The notes under the pieces were generated by a model. It had not been told where the DNA came from. It saw only the letters and a list, made by a program, of their open reading frames with translations, and ran no database searches. Positions 55,821-63,076 of a stretch of 64,000 nucleotides of DNA are shown here, in pieces. Source of the stretch: Streptomyces hiroshimensis (lineage in GTDB: Bacteria; Actinomycetota; Actinomycetes; Streptomycetales; Streptomycetaceae); the NCBI RefSeq assembly GCF_014650335.1, contig NZ_BMUT01000009.1, positions 6,889 to 70,888 of the forward strand. Reading direction: 5' to 3'. Made by a program: the position numbers and the translations under genes. Every line of letters begins with the position of its first letter. Position 1 is the stretch's first letter.

Positions 55821-56869
55821 GGCGACACCGCCGTCCTGGGCAGACCCGCCGCCTCGTCGAGGCCGCTGATGAGGTTCATGGCCTGGACGGCCTGGCCCGC
55901 GGCGCCCTTGATGAGGTTGTCCAGGGCGGCGACGACGACGCACTCGCCGTCGCGCACGGACACCGCGACCTCGGCGATGTTCGAGCCGATGACGGCCTTG
56001 AGCATCGGGAAGTCCTGCGGCGCCTTGGGCGCGGGCCGCACCCGGACGAACGACTTGCCGACGTAGGCCTTGGCGTAGGCCCGCTTGACGTCCAGCGGCT
56101 CGACCCCGGACTTCAGCTGGCTGTAGGCCGTGACCATGATGCCGCGCGGCACGTCGAGGCTGTGCGTGGAGAACTGCAGGTCGAGGCTGGCGCCGGTGAA
56201 CTCCTCCAGGGCCTGGTGGATCTCCGGGGAGTGCCGGTGGCCGTGCAGCTTGTGCACCCGGAAGTTGCCCGCGCGCTCGGCCGGGGGCTCGTTGCCGCCG
56301 CGTCCGCCGCCCGTGGAGCCGGTCTTGGCGTCGACGATCACGCGCGTGGAGGCCAGCCCGGCGGCCAGCAGCGGGTAGAGCGCGTAGATCGTGGTGACGG
56401 CCATGCAGCCGGGCAGGTTGATGAACCGGCCCTCCGGGATGCCGGGCGACAGCTCCGGAACGTAGTAGGCGAAAGGTTCCTGCGGAGGGTGGGCCGCCGT
56501 CTTCGGGTAGTGCGTCGCAATGTCGTGCGGGTCGCGCAGACGGAAGTCGCCCGCGATGTTCAGCACCCGCTTGGCGCGCTCGGCGAGCAGCGGCAGCCGC
56601 TCCGGCAGCGCACCGGTGGGCAGGCAGCTGAACGCGATGTCCACGTCCGGCAGTTCGGCCAGCGGCCGGAACTTCAGCCCCGCGGCGCCCGGGTGGTTGC
56701 GCAGCCACGGGTGGACCGCGCCGATCTGCGCCCCGGCGCTGCGCTCGGCGGAGAGGAACGCGAGCTCCACGTGCGGGTGTTCCAGCAGCAGGCGGATCAC
56801 CTCGCCGCCGGTGTAGCCACTGGCGCCGACGACCGCGACCCTGAGCTTCTCCTGCTTGCTCTCAGCCAA
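55817..56869 (-). CDS. argC: ArgC/LysY-type acyl-phosphate reductase
   Basis: 350-aa NADPH-dependent semialdehyde-forming reductase. VVGASGYTGGE (13-23) binds the cofactor, C155 in NLPGCMAVT is the nucleophile, and HKLHGHRHSPEI holds the catalytic histidine. On the AmCP it should give glutamate-gamma-semialdehyde, the acceptor for the transketolase. A TTG start is inferred, with an 8-bp overlap with the DegT gene. Context argues against a housekeeping argC, because no argJ or argD is present. Confidence 0.88.
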   Translation of the reverse strand: MAESKQEKLRVAVVGASGYTGGEVIRLLLEHPHVELAFLSAERSAGAQIGAVHPWLRNHPGAAGLKFRPLAELPDVDIAFSCLPTGALPERLPLLAERAKRVLNIAGDFRLRDPHDIATHYPKTAAHPPQEPFAYYVPELSPGIPEGRFINLPGCMAVTTIYALYPLLAAGLASTRVIVDAKTGSTGGGRGGNEPPAERAGNFRVHKLHGHRHSPEIHQALEEFTGASLDLQFSTHSLDVPRGIMVTAYSQLKSGVEPLDVKRAYAKAYVGKSFVRVRPAPKAPQDFPMLKAVIGSNIAEVAVSVRDGECVVVAALDNLIKGAAGQAVQAMNLISGLDEAAGLPRTAVSP

Positions 56870-58181
56870 GGCGGGCCGCCTTCTCGTACGGCCGGACGTA
56901 GTCGCGGTCCTCGACGAGCTTGCGGATCGCGTCCGGGCGGCGGGCCACCTTGCGGAAGGCGTCGGCGTAGCGCAGCGCCCGCTCGTACTCGACCGGGGAG
57001 CGCAGCTCGCGGCAGAGGACCAGGGTGCTGTCGAGCATCCCCAGGGTGACGGGGAAGTCCTCGGGCTTGTGGTCGCGCACGGCGCCCGGGTTGAGGGTGA
57101 AGGGGTAGCCGTTGCCGAAGCCGAGCCGGTGCTGGAAGGGCAGGTGGCAGGGGATGGGCGTGTTCTGCCACTCGCGGGCGGGGACGCCCTCGGCGACGAG
57201 CAGCTCGTGCACGGCCTCCTTGACCGCCCACACGGGCAGGTCCTCCAGGCCGGCCTCCTCGGGGCGCAGCGTGATCCGGTACATGTTGTACGCGTGGACG
57301 TGGCCCTCGGGCACGTACGGGGCGCGGAACAGGCCGGTCTCGTTCAGGGCTTCGCCCAGGAGCGCCGCGTTGCGGGCGCGGACCTCGTCGTAGTACGGCA
57401 GGCGCTTGAGCTGGCTGGCGCCGAAGGCGGCGGCGACCCAGGACATCTCGTAGTCGATGCCGTGGCGGCGCACGTATTCGACGGCGCGCTCGTAGGACGC
57501 CTCCTCTTTAAAGAAGGCGATGCCGCCCTCCCCGCCGAGCGGGAAGTTCTTGTCGGCCATCAGGCTCTGGCCCGCGGCGTCGCCGAAGGAGCCGGCTACC
57601 TGGCCCGCGACCTTCGCGGAGTGGGCGTGCGAGGCGTCCTCGACGAAGGCGATGCCGCGGCTGTCGGCGAGGGCGCGCAGCGCGGTGACGTCGGCGGGCA
57701 GGCCGTGGACGTGGACCGGCATGATGGCGCGGGTCCGGTCGGTGATCGCCGCGGCGGCCGCCTCCGGGTCCATGCAGTACGTGTGCGGGTCGATGTCGAC
57801 GAAGACGGGGATCGCGTGGGCCGCGACGACCGCCTGCGCGGTGGCGATGAAGGTGAACGCCGGGACGATCACCTCGTCGCCGGGCTGGACACCTGCGCCG
57901 ACGAGGGCCAGGTGGAGGCTGGAGGTGCCGCTCGCGGTGGGCAGCGCATAGTTGGCGCCCACGTAGGCGCGGTAGGCCTCGGCGAAGTCGGCGACGACCT
58001 TCTCCGGCGTGGACCGCTGGGCGAGCATCAGGTTGAAGACGTCCTCCTTGGTGATGACCGGGAAGATCGTCCGGCGCAGCTCCTTGGGGATCATCTGGCC
58101 GCCGCCGAAGGCGGCGAGTTCGGCGGCGAGGTCCGCCTCGTCCGGCAGCGGCAGCGGGCGGTCGGGAAAGTCGGTGATCAC
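56862..58181 (-). CDS. DegT-family aminotransferase (full length)
   Basis: 439-aa PLP enzyme with K211 in SLMADKNFPLGGEGG, ASGTSSL as phosphate loop (83-89) and EDASHAHSA near the cofactor. In AmCP-dependent DADH formation an aminotransferase converts the ketone left by transketolase to the second amine, and this gene fits that slot. The region contains no class III (ArgD/LysJ) enzyme. The GTG start overlaps the end of the mini DegT gene. Confidence 0.88.
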   Translation of the reverse strand: MITDFPDRPLPLPDEADLAAELAAFGGGQMIPKELRRTIFPVITKEDVFNLMLAQRSTPEKVVADFAEAYRAYVGANYALPTASGTSSLHLALVGAGVQPGDEVIVPAFTFIATAQAVVAAHAIPVFVDIDPHTYCMDPEAAAAAITDRTRAIMPVHVHGLPADVTALRALADSRGIAFVEDASHAHSAKVAGQVAGSFGDAAGQSLMADKNFPLGGEGGIAFFKEEASYERAVEYVRRHGIDYEMSWVAAAFGASQLKRLPYYDEVRARNAALLGEALNETGLFRAPYVPEGHVHAYNMYRITLRPEEAGLEDLPVWAVKEAVHELLVAEGVPAREWQNTPIPCHLPFQHRLGFGNGYPFTLNPGAVRDHKPEDFPVTLGMLDSTLVLCRELRSPVEYERALRYADAFRKVARRPDAIRKLVEDRDYVRPYEKAARLG

Positions 58182-58819
58182 TTCTCAGCTCCGGTGGTGG
58201 TCAGGGGCCGGACCGCCTGGCCGAGGGCCATCCGGATGCAGGCGGCGACGAGCGGGCTCAGCCGGTAGTTGAACTGGACGCCGGGGACGAGGTCCGCGGC
58301 CTCCTCCTGCTGGGTCCACATGGTCCGCAGGTCGTAGGCGCCGAAGATCTTCAGACGCTCGGCGCGGGCCCAGACCTTGGGGTCGTCGGTGAGCACCGCG
58401 GCGGCGGGCCCGAAGCCGATGCCGGTGAGGTCCACCACGAGGGCCGGGGCCGTGGCCGCGGCCGCCAGCTCGCCCAGGTCGGCCGCGTTGGCCGGGTCCA
58501 GGGAGAAGTGGTCGAAGGCCGGGACGGTGCCCTCCGGGGAGTCCTGCGCGACGGAGATCCCGAGCCAGCTCAGGAACGCGAGGTCCTTCTCGGCCAGGCC
58601 GGGGCGGTGGACGGTGTCACCGTGGCCGATGCCCTGGCCGGCGAGCGCGGCGTGCACGGCGGCGCTGCGGCTGTTGAGCAGCACGGCCTTGGACCGGCCG
58701 GTCTTCTTGGTCAGGAGCCTTTCCAGGCCGGGCAGTTCGCGGTCGCTCTTCTCGATGCTCATGACCACGCCGGACGTCATGACCCGGGTGAGCACGGTGG
58801 CTGTGTCGAACAAGTCCAT
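58178..58819 (-). CDS. Mini DegT-like protein lacking the PLP lysine
   Basis: 213-aa protein that matches only the large-domain core of DegT enzymes. GRSKAVLLNSRSAAVHAAL corresponds to the phosphate loop region, VVDLTGIGFGPAAAVL to the cofactor strand, and FNYRLSPLVAACIRMAL to the conserved NYRMSELQAAL block. The stretch that should hold the Schiff-base lysine reads AERLKIFGAYDLRTMW, without the usual K-x-L-x-x-G-E-G-G pattern. The small C-terminal domain is absent. It may be a regulatory or structural partner of the next gene, or a decaying copy. Confidence 0.6.
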   Translation of the reverse strand: MDLFDTATVLTRVMTSGVVMSIEKSDRELPGLERLLTKKTGRSKAVLLNSRSAAVHAALAGQGIGHGDTVHRPGLAEKDLAFLSWLGISVAQDSPEGTVPAFDHFSLDPANAADLGELAAAATAPALVVDLTGIGFGPAAAVLTDDPKVWARAERLKIFGAYDLRTMWTQQEEAADLVPGVQFNYRLSPLVAACIRMALGQAVRPLTTTGAEK

Positions 58820-58842
58820 GTTTCCTCGTTGTTCCCTCGTCA

Positions 58843-59727
58843 TCACGCGGCCGTCCGGACGCCGGTGCGCCCGTGGGTCTCCGCGACATACGCGGCCAGG
58901 TGGCCGGCCACGTTCACGCCGTGCTGTGCGGAGGAGCGGGCGAACTCCGGGTTGGCGTTCACTTCCAGGACCATCAGCTCGCCCGTGGAGCGGTCCTCGA
59001 CCAGGTCGACGCCGTAGAAGCCCTCGCCCAGCGCGTCCACAACCTGTGCACAGCGCTTCTCGATCTCGTCGGTGATCTCGGTCCGCCGGACCTCCGCACC
59101 GAGGTGGGTGTTGGTGCGCCAGTCGGTGGAGACCCGTTCGATCGCCACGACCGGGGTCCGTCCCACGACGACGACCCGCAGGTCGTGGCCGGGCTTGTCG
59201 ATGTACTGCTGGACGAGGACGGGGAACAGCTTCCCGCCGGCGTCGGCGGACTCCCGGCCGCCGACCCAGCCCTCCACGCACGCCTCGTCGGTCAGCTTGG
59301 TGACGCCCCGACCCCACGAGCCGCTCACGGGCTTGAGGACGGCCGGGTAGTCCAGGGCGGTGACGGCCTCACGGACCTGGTCGTAGCTGTACGCGTGCAG
59401 CGACACCGGGTGGGGGATGTCGTGCCGGGCGAACAGCAGGGCCTGCAGGCCCTTGTCGTTGCAGATCTCGATGGTGGCCGCGCGGTTGAGCGTCGTGACG
59501 CCGGTGAACTCCAGGCGCCGGGCGACGCCCATGGCCTCGCGGTGGGACAGGTTCCTGATCAGGGCGAGGCCCGGCGGGGCGGAACGCCCCGCCAGTACCC
59601 CCGCGAGATCCGCCGGCAGTGCGGTGCGGACGTCCACGCCCTCGGCGCGCAGCGCCTGCAGGAGCAGCTTCTCGTCCGGCCTCAGCATCGTGACCGACAG
59701 CAGGATCTCCAGTGCGTCGGAGCTCAC
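58843..59727 (-). CDS. lysX: AmCP-glutamate ligase (LysX/ArgX/RimK family)
   Basis: 294-aa ATP-grasp ligase that joins the amine of glutamate (or aminoadipate) to the C-terminal Glu of the carrier. Its features are an N-terminal LSVTMLRPDEKLLLQALRAEG, the ATP-binding PAVLKPVSGSWGRGV, and Mg2+ residues in GVDLVED and LEVNANPEF. The GTG start overlaps the carrier stop. Glutamate is the likely substrate because the next enzymes match DADH formation, but LysX versus ArgX specificity cannot be settled by eye. Confidence 0.9.
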   Translation of the reverse strand: MSSDALEILLSVTMLRPDEKLLLQALRAEGVDVRTALPADLAGVLAGRSAPPGLALIRNLSHREAMGVARRLEFTGVTTLNRAATIEICNDKGLQALLFARHDIPHPVSLHAYSYDQVREAVTALDYPAVLKPVSGSWGRGVTKLTDEACVEGWVGGRESADAGGKLFPVLVQQYIDKPGHDLRVVVVGRTPVVAIERVSTDWRTNTHLGAEVRRTEITDEIEKRCAQVVDALGEGFYGVDLVEDRSTGELMVLEVNANPEFARSSAQHGVNVAGHLAAYVAETHGRTGVRTAA

Positions 59728-59912
59728 TCGCCCCAGTCCTCCTCGACCTCCGGTGCGAGCTCCACGCGCACGGCGGCGTCGGTCTTCTCGACGACCTCGT
59801 GCTCCTGGCCGCAGGCGCCGCACTCGACGATCTCGCCCTTCTCCCAGTCCGCGCCGACCTCGAACGAGGTGTCGCACACCAGGCACTGCGGGCTTTCGAT
59901 GGCGGTGGTCAT
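59724..59912 (-). CDS. lysW: Amino-group carrier protein (LysW-like AmCP)
   Basis: 62-aa acidic carrier with two zinc-binding CxxC pairs (CLVC at 10-13, CGAC at 31-34) and the invariant C-terminus EDWGE, whose last glutamate carries the substrate. It protects the amine of the intermediate and presents it to kinase, reductase, transketolase and aminotransferase. The ATG at 59912 is preferred because AAAGGA is 6 bp upstream; the ATG at 59918 abuts that sequence. Confidence 0.95.
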   Translation of the reverse strand: MTTAIESPQCLVCDTSFEVGADWEKGEIVECGACGQEHEVVEKTDAAVRVELAPEVEEDWGE

Positions 59913-59974
59913 GTCCATTCCTTTCGGGTGTCCGGTACTTCCGGTGGGGTGGTGCGCCGCGCGCACGGCCCGGC

Positions 59975-61291
59975 TCAGGCCGGGTCGACGTGCAGCGTCA
60001 CCAGGCCGGTGGCCTGCTTGGTCGCGGCCTCGATGTCCGCGTCCAGCGGGGCGTCGAGGATCACGGAGGCCGAGCGGTGCCCGGAGTCGCGCTGGACGCC
60101 CAGCACGTCGCCGGGCAGCCGGCCGACCAGGACGCCGCGCGTCCCGGGCCCGTCGCCCTCGGCGACGGGGGTGAACGGCGGCCAGCGGTCGTCGCGGGAC
60201 GGCCAGGAGACCTCGGCGCCGTCCGCGGTGACGTCGCGCAGGACGCCGTGCGGGTGGTCGAGGAAGTGCTGGCGGGCGCGGCGGCGCGGCGCGGGGTAGG
60301 AGGCGGGCTCGCCCAGGGCCAGGTCGAGCATCACGCGCTCCACCGGCTCGCCGGTCGCCAGCTCCCACAGGAACGTGATGGCGTCGCCGGGCAGGCGCGC
60401 CGCCACCTCCATGAGGACGACGCGGCCGTCCGGGGTGAGCCGGTACTCGCCGTGGGTGAATCCGTCCCGGACGCCGACGCGGCGCAGGATCTCGGTGTTG
60501 GCGGCGATCAGGGCCGCCTCGTCCCCGGCGTCGATCGCCGCGGGGCTGGTGTGGGAGAGCTCGGTGAAGAACGCGCCCTCGTGCTCGTTGGTCTCCTTGC
60601 CGGTGACGCCGGACCAGAAGACCTCGCCGTTCTGCACCAGCGCCTCGACCGAGAACTCACGGCCGGTCACGCGGCTCTCCACCAGGGAGATCTCGTCCTC
60701 GCCGAACTGTGCGAGGGCCTCGGTCAGTTCGGCCTGGTTCTCCACCTGGCGCACGCCGGAGCTGTAGAACCGGCCGGCCGGCTTGACCACGGAGGGGTAG
60801 GCGTCGGCCGGGAGGGCGAACGTCGCCCGCTCGGCGGCCGGCACGACCTCCCAGCGCGGCGAGAACTCCGGCACGGTGGTGCGCTGCAGCAGCTTGTTGC
60901 GGCAGATCACGGCGGCGGCCGAGCCGGAGCCGGGCAGCCCCAGGCAGTCGGCGAGCACGCCCACCGGCTCGACGAACACCTCGCCCACGGAGATCACGCC
61001 GCGCACGGCGTACCGGCGCAGCAGCGGCTGGACGGCGGGCAGGACGACGGAGATCCGCGCGTCGCCGACCTGGACGACCTCGGCGAGCGCGCTCAGCGTG
61101 TGCGAGGGGTCGGCCCGTACGGCGTCGAGCCGCGCGAGGTCGGTGTCGGTGGAGACCACGGCGAGCGGGGCGAGACCGCGGTCGCGGGCCTCCTGGATCA
61201 GCCTGCCCTGGCGTGCGAGGACGACCAGGTCGCCCATGAAGAGCACGGCTCCGGGCAGGCCGGAAGCGTCGGAAGGGGTGTCTGTGGACAC
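59975..61291 (-). CDS. ATP-grasp amino-acid ligase-like protein
   Basis: 438-aa carboxylate-amine ligase of the BacD/carbamoyl-phosphate-synthetase-like ATP-grasp type. AVICRNKLLQRT marks the pre-ATP helix, YPSVVKPAGRFYSSGV the ATP strand, and GEYRLTPDGRVVLMEVAARLPGD the Mg2+ site. A C-terminal region (about 330-438) resembles the ligase lid and tail domain. It is a third candidate for peptide-bond formation without NRPS. The GTG at 61291 has AAAGAG upstream; a TTG at 61300 is the alternative. Confidence 0.8.
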   Translation of the reverse strand: MSTDTPSDASGLPGAVLFMGDLVVLARQGRLIQEARDRGLAPLAVVSTDTDLARLDAVRADPSHTLSALAEVVQVGDARISVVLPAVQPLLRRYAVRGVISVGEVFVEPVGVLADCLGLPGSGSAAAVICRNKLLQRTTVPEFSPRWEVVPAAERATFALPADAYPSVVKPAGRFYSSGVRQVENQAELTEALAQFGEDEISLVESRVTGREFSVEALVQNGEVFWSGVTGKETNEHEGAFFTELSHTSPAAIDAGDEAALIAANTEILRRVGVRDGFTHGEYRLTPDGRVVLMEVAARLPGDAITFLWELATGEPVERVMLDLALGEPASYPAPRRRARQHFLDHPHGVLRDVTADGAEVSWPSRDDRWPPFTPVAEGDGPGTRGVLVGRLPGDVLGVQRDSGHRSASVILDAPLDADIEAATKQATGLVTLHVDPA

Positions 61292-61366
61292 GGGTGACAA
61301 CTCTTTCTGTGGAGGAACTCGTGCAGCAGAAAGGTGGGGGGTGACGAAGAGGTGGGAGGGGGCGCC

Positions 61367-62542
61367 TCAGCAGAAGGGCGCGAACAAGTCGCTTTCGAGC
61401 GCCTTCGCGACCGCCGGGGAGATCTCGCCGAGGCTCGTCAGACGGGCGGCGTTGTGCGCCCGGACCTCCTCGTCGCGGCCCTCCAGCGGGCTGTCCTCGG
61501 TGAGGTCGAGCAGCCACAGCGGCCGCAGCCGCGCACCGCGCAGCGCCTTCGCGTCCGGCGACTCGATGCCCGGGTGGATCCAGCGCAGCCCGTTCTCCTG
61601 CGCGATCCGCACCGAGGCGTAGTAGACGAGGTTGAAGTACTCGGCGGCGCCGCGCACCAGCCGCTCGTAGTCGAAGCCGACGGCGCGGACGTACAGCGTG
61701 TCGCCGTGGATGTAGAAGAGGCTGAAGCCCACCGGCCGTTCGCCGGGCCGGGCGCAGAACAGCACCTCGGCGCGCGGGCCCATGGCCACGCTCTGCCGCC
61801 GGAAGGACTCGCCGAGCACGTAGAGGTCGTACGGGTGCCCGTAGCGCTTCTGGGTGTCGGCGAGCAGGCCCGCGGCCTCCTCGTAACTCTCCGACAGCGG
61901 CACCCGGGTGATCTCGTAGCCGGCCGCGGCGAAGGCCTTGACCTCCTGCTTGACCGAGTCGCGCCGGCCCTTCGAGGGCAGCGTCGCGAGCCACTCCGGC
62001 CAGCCGCCCTCGGGCACGGTGACCCAGGCGTCCGTGGTGAGCAGCACCGGAAGGGTGCGGACGCCCGCGGCGCGCAGGGCGAGCGCGTCGCCGGTGGTGA
62101 CGAACTCCGCGACGCAGGGGACGGGGCCGGACTGCGTACCGGGCAGCAGTTCGGTGCCGGGCAGCGCGGCCGCGAGGCTGCGGACACCGTCCAGCAGGCC
62201 CGGCGCGGCCTGCTCGGCCTCGATGCCGTCCTTGGTCAGCAGGCGCGTCTGGTAGCCGCGCCGCTGGCCGACCAGCAGACCGGCCGGGGCCGGGGAGGGC
62301 AGGCCGCGCGCGGCGAGCTGCGTGCCCCACTGGTAAAAGGAATTGGATTCCTCCGCTACGGCCGTCACGGGAACCGCGCCCTGTGCCGTGTGGACCGCCC
62401 CGGCCGTCACGCTCCCGCCGATATCGTCGGCACAGAAGCGGAGCCAGTCACTCAAAGAGTAGAGACGGTTACCGGCCAGCGAATCCCATTCCTTTTCGGA
62501 AAGGCCGCCGGTAGAGTCTGTGAAGGCTGACAGACCGGTCAT
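61367..62542 (-). CDS. FemAB/GNAT-like acyltransferase
   Basis: 391-aa protein resembling the peptidoglycan-biosynthesis-like or BioF2-type acetyltransferases. An N-terminal EEWDSLAG-like opening (here EKEWDSLAG) is followed by a central LPSKGRRDSVKQEVKAF and a second GNAT fold with VGFSLFYIHGDTLYVRAVGFDYERLVRGAAEYFNLVYYASVRIA. FemAB relatives use aminoacyl-tRNA or acyl-CoA to acylate amines. It could add a residue to the scaffold or N-acylate for self-protection. It is first large gene of the leftward operon. Confidence 0.65.
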   Translation of the reverse strand: MTGLSAFTDSTGGLSEKEWDSLAGNRLYSLSDWLRFCADDIGGSVTAGAVHTAQGAVPVTAVAEESNSFYQWGTQLAARGLPSPAPAGLLVGQRRGYQTRLLTKDGIEAEQAAPGLLDGVRSLAAALPGTELLPGTQSGPVPCVAEFVTTGDALALRAAGVRTLPVLLTTDAWVTVPEGGWPEWLATLPSKGRRDSVKQEVKAFAAAGYEITRVPLSESYEEAAGLLADTQKRYGHPYDLYVLGESFRRQSVAMGPRAEVLFCARPGERPVGFSLFYIHGDTLYVRAVGFDYERLVRGAAEYFNLVYYASVRIAQENGLRWIHPGIESPDAKALRGARLRPLWLLDLTEDSPLEGRDEEVRAHNAARLTSLGEISPAVAKALESDLFAPFC

Positions 62543-62744
62543 GCTGCGGCCTCGTCTTCGTTCAGTGGGCGGCCCGATCGGTCCTCGGCCGCTACGCGGG
62601 GGGACGTCGGATCAGATGGCTGCACAGAGCTGCGCACTTCCATGAATGGAATGTTTCCGCAGTGCATCGGATACCACCGTTCGGTTCCTGTCGGGGCGAA
62701 CATCAGCGGAATCATGGATTCCCTTGGCCGTGTGCCGGCCCGGT

Positions 62745-62921
62745 CTACCGGGGCAGGCTCTGCCAGACGATGTCGTCGGTGGTGTCCTGCTTGGCCGTTA
62801 CAACGACCTTCTCGCCGACCGCCGTACCCGTGCCGGCCTGAGCCGCGAGCGCGGTCCCCCCGAACGCCCCGACAATGCCGGCCGCGGCAATGAAAGAAGA
62901 AATAGCGAACTTGAACTTCAT
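62745..62921 (-). CDS. Small secreted peptide (58 aa)
   Basis: Sec-type signal peptide at 1-26: K2/K4 at the start, a hydrophobic core with SSFIAAAGIVGAFGG, and a probable cut after ALA. A 32-residue mature part ends in DDIVWQSLPR. GGGGGGA lies about 8 bp before the ATG. It has no recognisable RiPP leader or Cys/Ser/Thr-rich core. It is divergent from the LuxR-type regulator and upstream of the AmCP operon, so a signalling or precursor role is possible. Function unknown. Confidence 0.7.
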   Translation of the reverse strand: MKFKFAISSFIAAAGIVGAFGGTALAAQAGTGTAVGEKVVVTAKQDTTDDIVWQSLPR

Positions 62922-62941
62922 GTGAAATCCCCCCGTTATGC

Positions 62942-62990
62942 AGTGGCGAGTCAGGCGCCACTTCCCGATGCACATACGGTGCCTCGGGAA
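62942..62990. promoter_or_regulatory. Two inverted repeats in the divergent regulator promoter
   Basis: AGTGGCG and CGCCACT (62942-62962, 7-nt spacer) are followed by a longer hairpin at 62962-62990. That hairpin has TTCCCGA and TCGGGAA outer arms and a GCAC/GTGC inner stem around a 5-nt loop, with one mismatch. They lie between the secreted-peptide and LuxR-type genes and could be operators or a leader hairpin. Confidence 0.5.
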
Positions 62991-63076
62991 GGAGACCGGA
63001 CGCCATAAGCACCGCATGGCGAGAAGTCGTCAGCGAGTTCTCTCCACCCTCCACCCGGCCGACGAATGAGAAGAAA

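Noticed and set aside
55821..56708. N-terminal extension that would fuse the kinase-hydrolase to a further 296 residues
   Set aside because: The added segment is low-complexity translation of the ArgC-type gene in another frame. A GTG with GTGA overlap gives a normal kinase N-terminus.
52259..56869. Housekeeping arginine or lysine biosynthesis operon
   Set aside because: The presence of transketolase subunits and DegT enzymes, the lack of ArgD/ArgJ/ArgF-type genes, and the coupling to exporter and ligase genes point to secondary metabolism.
62745..62921. RiPP precursor peptide
   Set aside because: The N-terminus is an ordinary Sec signal, the mature part lacks a Cys/Ser/Thr-rich core, and no RiPP-modifying enzyme (lanthionine synthetase, YcaO, radical SAM) is in the window. 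Kept as a secreted peptide of unknown role.
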